In this document: positions 55,797 to 64,000 of the stretch, piece after piece
Layout of the letters: every line of letters starts with the position of its first letter
Position numbering within the stretch: position 1 is the first letter of the stretch
DNA from: an uncultured cyanobacterium
GTDB taxonomy: Bacteria; Cyanobacteriota; Cyanobacteriia; PCC-6307; Cyanobiaceae
Assembly (NCBI GenBank): GCA_903823115.1
Contig: CAIJRN010000052.1
Span: 28,285-92,284 of the forward strand
Length of the DNA stretch: 64,000 nucleotides
Direction: 5' to 3'
Made by a program: the position numbers and the translations under genes
The notes under the pieces: generated by a model
What the model saw: the letters and a program-made list of their open reading frames with translations, nothing else
What the model was told of the DNA's origin: nothing
Database searches by the model: none

Positions 55797-56708
55797 ATGA
55801 ATGATTCCGGTGAGACCAGTTCTGGCCAGCGAAACCGTGCCCGGGGACTGGGTCCCGATTCCCGCCAGCTTCAGGATGCCGCCGATGTCGACCGTCGCTG
55901 GTGGGAAGCCGAGAACGGCAACCAGCCAGCGGCCCGATCCAGGCCCAGCCAGCCAGCCGGGTCTCGCCAGCCCGTAGGCGGAAGCTTCAATCCACCACCA
56001 CCGCCACCGCTGAACCCGGAGTGGTTCAGGGTGACAGCGCAGCACTCCCAGGAATCCGGCACTCCGGAGCCGAAGAGCACCGCCGACAATCCTGTCCATT
56101 CGCACTGGGGCCCCGGCACGGCTGTTCCTGTTACCACGGCTGTTCCTGTTAACACGGCTGTTCCCAACACCACAGCGGTTCCAGACCACTCAGCCTTTGC
56201 CAGCCATTCAGCCCCTGCCAGTGGCTTCGCCATCGCTGATGATTCAGCTGGGCAGGGCACACCTGATGGGCCATCGGCCCCCACGGCTGCCCAGTTCAAT
56301 ACAGGTGCTCCCATCCAGCCAACGGCTCAGGCCGGCCTTGATGCGCTCACCGTGCAGCGTCTTGAGATGGAATTGGCGGCCTGCCGCGATGAGGCGGCGG
56401 CCTTGCACGAGATGCTCGAGGACCTGCCGGAGATCTTTGAGCGCAAATTCCGGCAGCGCCTGCAGAGCATCCTCGAACAACAACAGCAGCTGCTCGCCGA
56501 CAATCAGGCCCTGAGGGAGCGGCTCCACAGCCTCGCCCCAGGGGCTCCAGCGGTGGAAACGAGGCCCAGCCGACTGTTGCTGCCGTCCTCCCAGGGGAGC
56601 ATGCCACCACTGCCGAAGCGCAATCCCCTGGGTGAAACCCTGCGCAAGGTCCTGGGGCTGGGGCGGCCTGTCGACCCCGGGAGGATCAATCCAGGCCGCT
56701 TCAGCTAG
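55797..56708 (+). CDS. Hypothetical protein with TAVP repeats and a coiled coil
   Basis: A 303-aa protein with no recognised catalytic domain. Residues 1-100 are polar and Pro/Gln-rich with a 'PPPPPPLNPEWF' run. Residues about 108-131 are four copies of a six-residue repeat (TAVPVT type) encoded by an 18-bp tandem repeat. Residues about 185-245 form a clear coiled coil ('LEMELAACRDEAAALHEMLEDLPEIFERKFRQRLQSILEQQQQLLADNQALRERL'), and the C-terminus is basic ('LPKRNPLGETLRKVLGLG'). It may be a scaffold or membrane-associated structural protein. It is convergent with argG, 5 bp apart. Confidence 0.7.
   Translation: MNDSGETSSGQRNRARGLGPDSRQLQDAADVDRRWWEAENGNQPAARSRPSQPAGSRQPVGGSFNPPPPPPLNPEWFRVTAQHSQESGTPEPKSTADNPVHSHWGPGTAVPVTTAVPVNTAVPNTTAVPDHSAFASHSAPASGFAIADDSAGQGTPDGPSAPTAAQFNTGAPIQPTAQAGLDALTVQRLEMELAACRDEAAALHEMLEDLPEIFERKFRQRLQSILEQQQQLLADNQALRERLHSLAPGAPAVETRPSRLLLPSSQGSMPPLPKRNPLGETLRKVLGLGRPVDPGRINPGRFS
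56118..56189 (+). repeat. 18-bp tandem repeat, four copies, in frame
   Basis: Units acggctgttcctgttacc, acggctgttcctgttaac, acggctgttcccaacacc and acagcggttccagaccac, decaying left to right, encode TAVPVT-TAVPVN-TAVPNT-TAVPDH. Copy-number change would keep the reading frame. Confidence 0.9.
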
Positions 56709-56713
56709 CTGAC

Positions 56714-58015
56714 TCAGCCGGCCCGATGGCGGGCTGACCACAGCCGTGTGGGCAGACCCCACACATAGATGAAGCCCTCGGCGGCGCGATGGTCGAACAG
56801 ATCCTCTGAACCATACGTGGCCATATCGGGCACATAGAGGCTGTCGCTGTCGCTGCTGCGACCGACCACGGTGGCATTGCCGCGATGGAGCTTCAGCCGC
56901 ACCCGGCCGTTGACCGTGTCCTGGGTGCGGTCGAGGAAGCCATCAAGGGCCTGCTTGAGCGGGCCATACCAGAGGCCCTGATAGACCAGATCGGCCCAGC
57001 TCATCTCCACCTGGCGCTTGTAGCGCAGCACATCGGCGGCGAGGGTGAGGCTCTCGAGCTCCTGGTGGGCCTTGATCAGCAGCAACAGTCCCGGCGTCTC
57101 GTAGATCTCGCGGCTCTTGATGCCCACCACCCGGTTCTCCACCATGTCGAGGCGGCCGAAGCCATGGCTGCCGGCCAGGGCATTGGCGCGCCGGATCATG
57201 GTCACCGGATCGAGCCGTTCGCCGTCGAGGCTCACCGGATTGCCGTGCTCAAAGCCGATCTCCACCACCTGGGGGGTGGCGGGGGCGGCCTCGACCGAGC
57301 AGGTCATGGCGTAGATCTCCTCCGGCGGCTCCACATCGGGATCCTCAAGGCTGCCGGCCTCGATCGAGCGGCCCAGCAGGTTGAGATCGATCGAATAAGG
57401 CGACTTCTTGCTCACCGGCGCGGCGATACCGCAGCGCTCGCCGTAGGCGATCGTCTGCTCGCGGCTCATGCCCCACTCCCGGGCCGGCGCCAGCACCTTG
57501 AGCTCGGGGGCAAGGGCGCCGATGGCGACATCGAAGCGCACCTGATCGTTGCCCTTGCCGGTGCAGCCGTGGGCCACCGCATCGGCCCCCACCTCCCGGG
57601 CGATCTCCACCAGCCGGCGGGCGATCAGGGGCCGAGCCAGAGCGGTGGACAGCGGATACCGGCCCTCATAGAGGGCATTGGCGCGGATCGCCGGGAAGGC
57701 GAACTCGGTGATGAAGGGTTCGATCAGATCAGACACGATCGACTGACTGGCACCGGAAGCGAGCGCCTTCAGACGAATCGGCTCGAGTTCATCGCCCTGG
57801 CCGAGATCGGCGGCGAAGGTGATCACCTCCTCCACACCCCACTCCTGCTTCAGGTAGGGAATGCAGACGCTGGTATCGACCCCGCCGGAATAGGCCAGCA
57901 CCGCCTTGCGGGCCCGGGATTTCGGTGTGGCGGGCTGCTGGTTCGGCTGCGGGCAGAACTGCTGCTGCGGCGATGGCCGCTTCGATGGCTGTGCCGACTG
58001 GCCCGTACCCACCAT
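56714..58015 (-). CDS. argG: Argininosuccinate synthase
   Basis: A 433-aa ArgG joining citrulline and aspartate in arginine synthesis. ATP-binding '[24 protein letters not shown]', then '[18 protein letters not shown]', '[24 protein letters not shown]', '[28 protein letters not shown]' and '[33 protein letters not shown]'. The catalytic domain would normally start near residue 35; about 35 extra residues, Gln/Pro/Ser-rich ('[17 protein letters not shown]'), precede it, so an internal start is possible though no Met is there. ATG 58015 overlaps the stop of the upstream small gene. Confidence 0.95.
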   Translation of the reverse strand: MVGTGQSAQPSKRPSPQQQFCPQPNQQPATPKSRARKAVLAYSGGVDTSVCIPYLKQEWGVEEVITFAADLGQGDELEPIRLKALASGASQSIVSDLIEPFITEFAFPAIRANALYEGRYPLSTALARPLIARRLVEIAREVGADAVAHGCTGKGNDQVRFDVAIGALAPELKVLAPAREWGMSREQTIAYGERCGIAAPVSKKSPYSIDLNLLGRSIEAGSLEDPDVEPPEEIYAMTCSVEAAPATPQVVEIGFEHGNPVSLDGERLDPVTMIRRANALAGSHGFGRLDMVENRVVGIKSREIYETPGLLLLIKAHQELESLTLAADVLRYKRQVEMSWADLVYQGLWYGPLKQALDGFLDRTQDTVNGRVRLKLHRGNATVVGRSSDSDSLYVPDMATYGSEDLFDHRAAEGFIYVWGLPTRLWSARHRAG

Positions 58016-58272
58016 CACTGCTGCTCCTGAATCGAATCCTCCGATTCTCTCTCCTGACCGGGCAGGGTCAAATCGGGCGCGGCCGGCAGGGACCAGCGCC
58101 CCAGCACCAACAGCACCATCCCCAGGGAAGGAAGCAGCAGCAGAGCCCAGACCAGCGAATCTCCGATCGGCAGGGGCTCACTCCAGCGCTGCCCGGCGGC
58201 CACCAGGATGGCGCTGATCGCCAAGGCGAAAGCCCAGAGCTGAAGAACCTGAAGGATCTTGGCGGAGTTCAT
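58015..58272 (-). CDS. Small two-helix membrane protein
   Basis: An 85-aa protein from ATG 58272 ([13 protein letters not shown]) with two membrane helices ('[17 protein letters not shown]' and '[20 protein letters not shown]') and an acidic tail. Its stop overlaps the argG ATG, so it is probably translated just before argG. It resembles small cyanobacterial proteins of unknown function; I do not recognise a named family. Confidence 0.65.
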   Translation of the reverse strand: MNSAKILQVLQLWAFALAISAILVAAGQRWSEPLPIGDSLVWALLLLPSLGMVLLVLGRWSLPAAPDLTLPGQERESEDSIQEQQ

Positions 58273-58325
58273 CGTCACGGCGCGGTAGGGTGGTGGATGG
58301 GTCCCGCGGAAGCCAGGCAGGCGGT

Positions 58326-58577
58326 ATGAGCATTCTCGACACCATCAACCCCTCGCTGACGCGCTACCGCCGGGACGAACCGGCGCCAGTGCTGCCCCTG
58401 AGGGACGAACCCGATCTACTGAGTCTGCTTGAGGCCAGTGGCCGACTGGTCGCCGATGAGGAAAGCGCCAGCACCGATGTCAGCACGGTGGAAGAAGAAG
58501 AACTCTCGGCTCTGATGGGTGAGAAGGAGGACTACAACCAGGCCGACGAACAGTCCGAAGAAGACTGGGAAGACTGA
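58326..58577 (+). CDS. DUF3134-like small acidic protein
   Basis: An 83-aa protein from ATG 58326 ([46 protein letters not shown]). The 'NPSL', 'P-V-LPL', '[11 protein letters not shown]' and acidic C-terminus ('[16 protein letters not shown]') fit the cyanobacterial DUF3134 family as I remember it. Function unknown. It is 14 bp upstream of mraY and likely in the same transcript. Confidence 0.7.
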   Translation: MSILDTINPSLTRYRRDEPAPVLPLRDEPDLLSLLEASGRLVADEESASTDVSTVEEEELSALMGEKEDYNQADEQSEEDWED

Positions 58578-58591
58578 ACCCGGCCGTCTCC

Positions 58592-59668
58592 ATGAACCGC
58601 CCCGATGGCCGACTTGCGGCCGGCCTTCTCGGCCTCACCCTTCTGGCTGGCTGCCTGCTGAGCGACGCCTTGGTGGCCAATTCGATGCTCACCCTGCCCC
58701 TGGTGCTCAGCGCTGGGATCAGCGCTGGGGTCTGCCGCTGGGGAGTGCCTCGGCTGCGCCAGCTGAAGCTGGGACAAGTGATCCGCGAAGAAGGGCCCCA
58801 GGCCCATCTCAGCAAGGCCGGTACCCCGACGATGGGAGGCCTGCTGGTGGTGCCGGTGGGGGTGCTGATCGGAGCGCTGGTGAGTCCCGGAGATCCACGC
58901 CTGCTGGCCGTGGCCGCCGTCAGCCTGGCCTACATGGCGATCGGCGCCGTCGATGACTGGCGCAGCCTCACCAAGCGCACGAACACGGGCCTCACCCCCA
59001 GGGGCAAGCTGCTGCTTCAGGGCGGTGCGGCCGTGCTGTTTCTGCTCTGGGCCTGGTTCGGCGGCTGGCTCGGCGGGGGCGTGCCCGGCGATGTGGCCCT
59101 GCCCTTCGGCTGGATCCTGCCCCTGGGGCTGCTGATCTGGCCCCTGGGGCTGTTTGTGTTCCTGGCCGAAAGCAACGCCACCAACCTCACCGATGGGCTC
59201 GACGGCCTGGCGGGCGGCTGCGGCGCCGTGGTGTTCACCGGCATGGGCCTGCAGCTGATGCTGCGCGGCCATGGCGGCGATCCGGCCCTGGCGGCATTTG
59301 CGATGGCGATGGCGGGCTCCTGGCTGGGCTTCCTCAGCCAGAACCACCATCCGGCCAGGGTGTTCATGGGGGACACCGGATCCCTGGCGATGGGGGCGGC
59401 CCTGTCCGCGATCGCCCTGCTCAGCAACAGCCTCTGGCCCCTGCTGCTGATGGGTGGCGTCTTTCTGGCGGAATCCCTCTCGGTGATCCTGCAGGTGTGG
59501 GTGTTCAAAGCCACCAAGGGGCCGGACGGCCAGGGCCGGCGGCTGTTTCGCATGGCGCCCCTGCATCACCATTTCGAGCTGGCAGGAATCCCCGAACAGG
59601 GTGTGGTGATCGGCTTCTGGGGTGTCAGCCTGGTGTTGGTGCTGCTGGGCCTGGTGCTGCTGCCCTGA
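58592..59668 (+). CDS. mraY: Phospho-N-acetylmuramoyl-pentapeptide-transferase
   Basis: A 358-aa membrane enzyme that makes lipid I from UDP-MurNAc-pentapeptide and undecaprenyl phosphate. About ten helices plus the family motifs: '[21 protein letters not shown]', '[26 protein letters not shown]' (catalytic Asp pair), '[20 protein letters not shown]', '[24 protein letters not shown]' and '[24 protein letters not shown]'. Length and motif order are standard. Confidence 0.97.
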   Translation: MNRPDGRLAAGLLGLTLLAGCLLSDALVANSMLTLPLVLSAGISAGVCRWGVPRLRQLKLGQVIREEGPQAHLSKAGTPTMGGLLVVPVGVLIGALVSPGDPRLLAVAAVSLAYMAIGAVDDWRSLTKRTNTGLTPRGKLLLQGGAAVLFLLWAWFGGWLGGGVPGDVALPFGWILPLGLLIWPLGLFVFLAESNATNLTDGLDGLAGGCGAVVFTGMGLQLMLRGHGGDPALAAFAMAMAGSWLGFLSQNHHPARVFMGDTGSLAMGAALSAIALLSNSLWPLLLMGGVFLAESLSVILQVWVFKATKGPDGQGRRLFRMAPLHHHFELAGIPEQGVVIGFWGVSLVLVLLGLVLLP

Positions 59669-59727
59669 GCGGTGTGCCCCAGGCCCGACCGGCGGCTCCC
59701 ACACACACCGAATTCAGGAGTTCAGCC

Positions 59728-59964
59728 ATGGCGTACTTCACCTGGAGGGAAGCGGGCCTCACCGCCGACTGCGCCAGCCTCGATTCGATGGCGTCCCGCT
59801 TTGAAGAGGCGGCCGCCCTGATGCGACGTATGGCCGCCGAGGGTTTCCGGCTGGAGAAGGACAGCCAGGGCCAGCGCATCACCCACCCGGACCCGGCGGT
59901 GTTCGAGGCCTATGGCTTCATCAGCGAGGAAACGGCCGAGCGCCAGTTGACGGTGTTCAACTGA
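59728..59964 (+). CDS. Conserved cyanobacterial-type hypothetical protein (78 aa)
   Basis: A 78-aa protein from ATG 59728 with a good caggag ribosome site 12 bp upstream. Sequence features are 'ASRFEEAAALMRRMAAEGFRLEK' (helical) and 'ITHPDPAVFEAYGFISEETAERQLTVF'. It looks like a small soluble protein widely seen in cyanobacteria, function unknown; the ORF-track start is antisense to mraY's end and not used. Confidence 0.72.
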   Translation: MAYFTWREAGLTADCASLDSMASRFEEAAALMRRMAAEGFRLEKDSQGQRITHPDPAVFEAYGFISEETAERQLTVFN

Positions 59965-59985
59965 GCAACGGCGCCTGGCGAGGCC

Positions 59986-60162
59986 TCAGCGCCGCAGCAG
60001 ACCGATCACCCAGACCGCCACGAAGCCCAGGGACGACAGGCCCAGATAGATCAGCGTCCAGGTCTGCAGATCGGCCATCTCCAGGCCGAACGGCAGAGCG
60101 CCACCGACCGCATCGCCAGCGGTCTGCAGGGCCAGAGGCAGGCTCAAGGTGGTGCGAAGCAT
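59986..60162 (-). CDS. Small single-pass membrane protein (58 aa)
   Basis: Below the ORF track's cutoff. On the minus strand ATG 60162 opens MLRTTLSLPLALQTAGDAVG and ends LRR at 59986. It has a hydrophobic helix 'WTLIYLGLSSLGFVAVWVIGLL' near the C-terminus. Third positions are G/C as in neighbours and it fills the gap between the 78-aa gene and purT. Size and shape recall small photosynthetic-membrane subunits, but I cannot assign one. Confidence 0.55.
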   Translation of the reverse strand: MLRTTLSLPLALQTAGDAVGGALPFGLEMADLQTWTLIYLGLSSLGFVAVWVIGLLRR

Positions 60163-60233
60163 GGCGGAACGCTACGTGAAGCCGCGCCGGTCAGCCGCCC
60201 GCAGGGCAGGATCAGGAGGTTGGTGACAGTCCG

Positions 60234-61427
60234 ATGACATCCCGATCAGCCCCCTTCCCCCGCACCTTGATGCTGCTGGGCAGCGGCGAACTGGGCAAGG
60301 AGGTGGCGATCGCCGCCCAGCGACTGGGCTGCCATGTGATCGCGGTGGACCGCTACCCAGGGGCGCCCGCCATGCAGGTGGCCGATCAGGCCGAAGTGGT
60401 GGCGATGACGGACCCGGAGGCCCTCAAGGCCGTGGTGCGCCGCCATCAACCGGACCTGGTGATTCCCGAAATCGAAGCTCTGGCCGTGGATGCCCTGGCG
60501 GAGCTCGAAAGCGAGGGGATCACCGTGATCCCGACGGCCCGGGCCACGGCGGTGACGATGAACCGGGACCGCATCCGCGACCTGGCCGCCGGCCCCCTCG
60601 GCCTGCGCACGGCCCGCTTCGCCTATGCCGAAAGCGCCGCCGAGCTGGCGGCCGCCGCCGCCCCCCTGGGCTGGCCCGTGGTGGTCAAACCGGTGATGAG
60701 CTCCTCCGGCAAGGGCCAGAGCGTGGTGCACGGACCCGAGCAGATCGCCGCCGCCTGGGATGGGGCCATGGCCGGAGCCCGTGGCGCCGGAGCCCGGGTG
60801 ATCGTGGAGGAATACCTGCGCTTTGGGCTGGAGATCACCCTGTTGACCGTGAAACAGTGGGACGGACCCACCCTCTTCTGCCCGGCGATCGGCCACATCC
60901 AGGAACGAGGCGACTACCAGTGCAGCTGGCAACCGGCGCTCCTGGGACCAAGCCAGCTGCAGGCCGCCCAGGCGATGGCCCGCCGTGTCACCGATGAGCT
61001 GGGGGGTGCCGGCCTCTTCGGCGTGGAGTTCTTCCTCTGTGGCGAACCCGGCCAGGAGGAGGTGGTGTTCTCGGAACTCTCCCCTCGCCCGCACGACACC
61101 GGTCTGGTCACCCTGGTGGGCCAGAACCTGAGCGAATTCGAGCTGCACCTGAGAGCTGTGCTGGGCCTGCCGATCCCCGGGATCCGCTCCCTGGGTCCAG
61201 CTGCCAGTCGCGTGATCCTGGCCGAATCCAGCGCCGAGGAGGTTCACTATGAGGGGTTGGCCGAAGCCCTGAGCATCCCCGAAACCCAGGTTCTGCTGTT
61301 CGGCAAACCCGATGCCAGACCCCTGCGCCGCATGGGCGTCGCCCTCGCCCGCGGCGACAATGAGGCTCAGGCCCGTCAGCGCGCCGATACGGCCGCCGGC
61401 CGCATCCGGGTGGGTGCCAGCCGTTAA
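60234..61427 (+). CDS. purT: Formate-dependent phosphoribosylglycinamide formyltransferase (GAR transformylase 2)
   Basis: A 397-aa ATP-grasp enzyme that formylates GAR with formate and ATP in purine synthesis. N-terminal 'MLLGSGELGKEVAIAAQRLGCHVIAVDRY', then 'VIPEIEALAVDALAELESEG', ATP-grasp segments 'GWPVVVKPVMSSSGKGQSVV' and 'VIVEEYLRFGLEITLLTVKQWDGPTLFCPAIGHIQERGDYQCSWQPA', and 'FFLCGEPGQEEVVFSELSPRPHDTGLVTL'. Ribosome site aggagg lies upstream. PurU, a formate producer, is encoded at 46.5 kb. Confidence 0.97.
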   Translation: MTSRSAPFPRTLMLLGSGELGKEVAIAAQRLGCHVIAVDRYPGAPAMQVADQAEVVAMTDPEALKAVVRRHQPDLVIPEIEALAVDALAELESEGITVIPTARATAVTMNRDRIRDLAAGPLGLRTARFAYAESAAELAAAAAPLGWPVVVKPVMSSSGKGQSVVHGPEQIAAAWDGAMAGARGAGARVIVEEYLRFGLEITLLTVKQWDGPTLFCPAIGHIQERGDYQCSWQPALLGPSQLQAAQAMARRVTDELGGAGLFGVEFFLCGEPGQEEVVFSELSPRPHDTGLVTLVGQNLSEFELHLRAVLGLPIPGIRSLGPAASRVILAESSAEEVHYEGLAEALSIPETQVLLFGKPDARPLRRMGVALARGDNEAQARQRADTAAGRIRVGASR

Positions 61428-61490
61428 ACCCACCGACACCCCTCGCCTGGCCTGTCTTTGGGCCGTAAGGTGCACCCATCCAGGAGAACG

Positions 61491-62516
61491 ATGGGCCAGG
61501 CCGCTCCCACCCCGTCAGCCCCGACCCCATCGCCATCCAGGCGCTCGAAGGGTCAAAACGGACGCTCAACGTCCGAACCCCGATCGATTGCCGTGCCTGA
61601 ACTGCTAGCCCGTCGCCAGGCAATGCCAGCGCCCAGACCACGCCGCGCCAGGGGCCTGTTCTGCTTTGCGCTGGGAATTGCACTCGGCTATGGCGTCGCC
61701 AGCCCCTACGGCCAACGGCTGCCCCAGTTGGCGGCTCAGCTGCTGGCAGGTTTGAGTCGCGGCCCCAACAGCCTGGCGGCGATGGTGAACCCCCTGAGCT
61801 TCAGCCATCACCGCGTCTTGATTCTGGGCCGGGACAATGTGGCCGACAACACCGATGTGATGTTCACCGTCGAGCTCAAAGACGGCATCACCCAGATCAC
61901 CCAGGTGCCAAGAGACACCTTCATCGAATCTGAAAAACTGGGCACCATCAAGGCCAATGCCCTGTATGAACTCGGGGGAATTGGCACCGCCAAAGCTCAG
62001 GTCGCCCAGTTGGTGGGCGCTCCGGTTGAACGCTATCTGAAGCTGAATCTCAATGCCGTTGCCAAGGTGGCCGATGCCCTCGGCGGCGTTCAGATCGACG
62101 TCCCCAAGCGGATGTACTACGTGGACAACGCCCAGGGTCTGTACATCGATCTGCAGCCGGGCCCCCAGAATCTCAAAGGCAAGGATCTGGAGGGCTTTCT
62201 GCGCTTCCGCCACGATGAACTCGGCGATCTGGGTCGCATGGAACGGCAGCGCCTGGTGCTGGCGAAGATCTTCGAGAAACTGGCCCAACCCAGCACCCTG
62301 ACGAGCCTGCCAGCCCTGCTCAAGATTGCTGGCGACGATGTCATCACCGATCTTTCGCCCATCGAGCTCACCCAATTGATGGGCAGCATGGCCCACACCA
62401 AGCTGAGCACGAAGCGGCTGCCCGGCCGTCTCTTCTGGCAGAACGATCTCAGCTACTGGATGCCGGATTCCAATACCCACTATCCAACCGGCAGCGGCGA
62501 AGAACCCAGAAACTGA
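61491..62516 (+). CDS. LytR-CpsA-Psr (LCP) family protein
   Basis: A 341-aa protein from ATG 61491 (ribosome site ggag). After a basic, Pro/Ser-rich cytoplasmic region and a membrane helix ('GLFCFALGIALGYGVASPYG'), the extracytoplasmic LCP domain shows 'VLILGRDNVADNTDVMFTVELKD', 'ITQVPRDTFIE', 'KLNLNAVAKVADALGGVQIDVPKRMYYVD' and 'GFLRFRHDELGDLGRMERQRLVL'. The conserved Asp and Arg residues of this phosphotransferase fold are present. LCP enzymes attach glycopolymers to peptidoglycan. It starts 63 bp after purT. Confidence 0.93.
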   Translation: MGQAAPTPSAPTPSPSRRSKGQNGRSTSEPRSIAVPELLARRQAMPAPRPRRARGLFCFALGIALGYGVASPYGQRLPQLAAQLLAGLSRGPNSLAAMVNPLSFSHHRVLILGRDNVADNTDVMFTVELKDGITQITQVPRDTFIESEKLGTIKANALYELGGIGTAKAQVAQLVGAPVERYLKLNLNAVAKVADALGGVQIDVPKRMYYVDNAQGLYIDLQPGPQNLKGKDLEGFLRFRHDELGDLGRMERQRLVLAKIFEKLAQPSTLTSLPALLKIAGDDVITDLSPIELTQLMGSMAHTKLSTKRLPGRLFWQNDLSYWMPDSNTHYPTGSGEEPRN

Positions 62517-62595
62517 GGTGGAAACGGGGCCCCTGCCTGGGCACGGACCCTGAAGCGTTTGACGGTCATCCGTTCTGCAGGTAAGCGCCAGGCTC

Positions 62596-64000
62596 TCAGC
62601 GCGCCACCCGCACCAGGGCCATCTCCGCATCACCCCAGCCTGCGGGGGGCAGCAGGCTGGCAGCGGCCGGAGCTGGCCGCACTCCGGCTCCGGCCGCAAA
62701 GGCGCCGTTGACCCAGGCCAGCAACAGGCCCCGCAGGGGGCCGCCGGCTGTCTCCTGGGGGCCCCGCAGGTTGAAGTGATCGCCGCCAGCCACCAGCACC
62801 AGATCATGGCCGCCGGGGCTGGAGGAGCGGAAGGGATCAATCGCCTCTGGATCCGCTGGCACCACCCAGTCCTGGCTGCCGCTCACCAGCAGCACCCGGG
62901 CCTGCAAGGCCATCGACGAGCCAGGTGCAAACAACAGTTGCAACGGCGGACTGACCGCCGCCACCGCCATCACCCGCGGATCAACCAGGCCGGCGCGATC
63001 CGCCGCATTGAGAAAGCTGCACTGAAGCACCCAGCTGAGGTTGCGACCCGGATCAGCCAGGCTGCTGCAGCGCTGCTTGAGCAGCTCGGAACTGGGCGTG
63101 GCCCCCGCCAGCTGCAACGCCGTGGTGGCACCCCAGGAATGGCCGATCACCACGACGCGATCGGCCTTGACAGCGTTCAAACCGGCGATCTGGCCGGCAG
63201 CGACGGCATCGATCACCGCCGAGATATCCAGGGGACGCAGTTTCAGCTCCTCCGGTCCAGGAGGCGGGGCGCTGCCGGAGAGCATCGCCTGCTGCTGACT
63301 GTGATCACTGCCGGGATGGAAGGGCAGGATCACCGTGTAGCCGTGGCTGGCCAGATGACGAGCCCAGCCCTCGAAACTGATGGGGCCATCCCAGAGGCCA
63401 TGGGAGATGACGACCAGTTGGCCATTGCCCCCCTGGGAGGGCCTGATCACCTCCATCTCCAGGGGAGCAGGGCGGTGCTTCACCACCAGACTGGCCTTGC
63501 TCTGCTGCAGCGCCAAGGGACCGGCGGCCTCCATCCGGGGATCCACGCTCACCGCCGGCTGACTGGCAGCCAACTGCCGCGCCTCCGTTTGCTGGCGCTT
63601 GAGCCGGTTGAGACCACGCAGGGCCGGCTCGAAATCCAGGGTGGCGGTATGGCCGGGCAACGCCTGAATCAGGCCCAGAACCGTGAGCTCGCCGTTGACC
63701 TTGGCCTTCTCCAGGGCCTGATTGAGCTGCTCGCCATCCACCCGGTTCGGCAGGCCATCGATCTTGCCCAGAATCGACGCCACCAGCAGGGCCTGCTCAA
63801 ACAGGGGCGTGCCGGCCGAATTGGCCACCAGCTTCTTGACCCGCAACGGCAGGGGAGTGTCGAACAGCTGCTCGAGCTGGCGACCGAGGGCGCCGTTGCT
63901 GGCCCGATCCAGCTCGGCCAGATCACTGTTGCCCTGCCGCAGCTTTTGGCGGCTGCCGAGCTCACTCACCTTGATGATGAAGTTGGTTTCGAGCAGGGGC
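62596..64000 (-). CDS. Alpha/beta hydrolase with DUF1400-type N-terminus (5' end outside window)
   Basis: A minus-strand gene open to the right edge: upstream of the track's GTG the frame continues (PLLETNFIIK), so 457+ residues are present and the start lies beyond 64,000. The first visible ~110 residues resemble the DUF1400 helical domain common in cyanobacterial hydrolases. The hydrolase domain has 'LVVISHGLWDGPISFEGWARHLASHGYTVILPFHPGSDH', the nucleophile elbow 'VVVIGHSWGATTALQLAG' and a late 'GGDHFNL' with the catalytic His. It is probably exported and acts on esters or lipids. Substrate unknown. Confidence 0.85.
   Translation of the reverse strand, partial: PLLETNFIIKVSELGSRQKLRQGNSDLAELDRASNGALGRQLEQLFDTPLPLRVKKLVANSAGTPLFEQALLVASILGKIDGLPNRVDGEQLNQALEKAKVNGELTVLGLIQALPGHTATLDFEPALRGLNRLKRQQTEARQLAASQPAVSVDPRMEAAGPLALQQSKASLVVKHRPAPLEMEVIRPSQGGNGQLVVISHGLWDGPISFEGWARHLASHGYTVILPFHPGSDHSQQQAMLSGSAPPPGPEELKLRPLDISAVIDAVAAGQIAGLNAVKADRVVVIGHSWGATTALQLAGATPSSELLKQRCSSLADPGRNLSWVLQCSFLNAADRAGLVDPRVMAVAAVSPPLQLLFAPGSSMALQARVLLVSGSQDWVVPADPEAIDPFRSSSPGGHDLVLVAGGDHFNLRGPQETAGGPLRGLLLAWVNGAFAAGAGVRPAPAAASLLPPAGWGDAEMALVRVAR

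Overview
The window is 64 kb of GC-rich, gene-dense chromosome from a cyanobacterium, most likely a picocyanobacterium of the Cyanobium/Synechococcus group. The evidence is a PsbQ (CyanoQ) lipoprotein, a Tic20-family protein, a NarM (nitrate-reductase-associated) domain, a phytol-kinase-like protein, a group-2-type sigma-70 factor, an aconitase B, and several small proteins of cyanobacterial type. Coding density is high, many genes overlap by 4-16 bp, and no rRNA, tRNA, CRISPR array, transposase or integrase was seen.

Layout. (1) 1-6.9 kb, plus strand: a peptide-modification-type operon (circularly permuted ATP-grasp C-terminus, alpha-E protein, transglutaminase, DUF2126 protein) with a glycogen phosphorylase embedded in it. 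(2) 6.9-8.5 kb: a cupin-like protein and a CsgG-like lipoprotein-assembly homologue. (3) 8.6-21.2 kb: a siroheme/molybdenum-cofactor block (cobA, cbiX-like, a TrpD-like/NarM fusion, mobA, moaA, moaB, moaD, moaE, moeA, moaC) that also holds an FdhF/YdeP-type molybdopterin oxidoreductase, a glutaredoxin and a HEPN/MNT toxin-antitoxin-type pair. CobA and the chelatase would supply siroheme for nitrite reductase; the moa/moe/mob products supply Mo cofactor; NarM supports nitrate reductase. narB and nirA themselves are not in the window. (4) 21.4-24.2 kb: a permease/binding-protein fusion of the osmoprotectant ABC type, a cupin, and a glutaredoxin-MauE/DoxX fusion. (5) 24.3-27.8 kb: a compact sdhCAB operon on the minus strand. 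(6) 28-33.4 kb: MFS transporter, polyphosphate kinase, sigma factor, phytol-kinase-like protein. (7) 33.4-36.3 kb: a hypothetical gene behind a CIRCE-type heat-shock operator, then a DAHP synthase / glutamine-synthetase-like operon. (8) 37-45 kb: acnB and a J-domain gene, then a recombination scar made of a broken radical-SAM 5' end joined to a copy of the acnB 3' end, then a type-B carboxylesterase and an NTF2/SnoaL-like gene, then the intact radical-SAM gene. (9) 45-64 kb: housekeeping genes (O-antigen-ligase-like, purU, psbQ, thiO-like oxidase, pstS, methyltransferase, dnaK, aroE, tic20, rpsF, argG, mraY, purT, an LCP protein) and the 3' part of a DUF1400-type alpha/beta hydrolase running off the end.

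The points most worth following are the CIRCE element in front of an unknown 115-aa protein, the TrpD-like/NarM fusion, the acnB/radical-SAM duplication scar bracketing an esterase island, the glycogen phosphorylase inside the ATP-grasp/alpha-E/transglutaminase operon, and the low-complexity insertions that recur through the Mo-cofactor genes. All family calls come from reading motifs by eye; no database search was possible.
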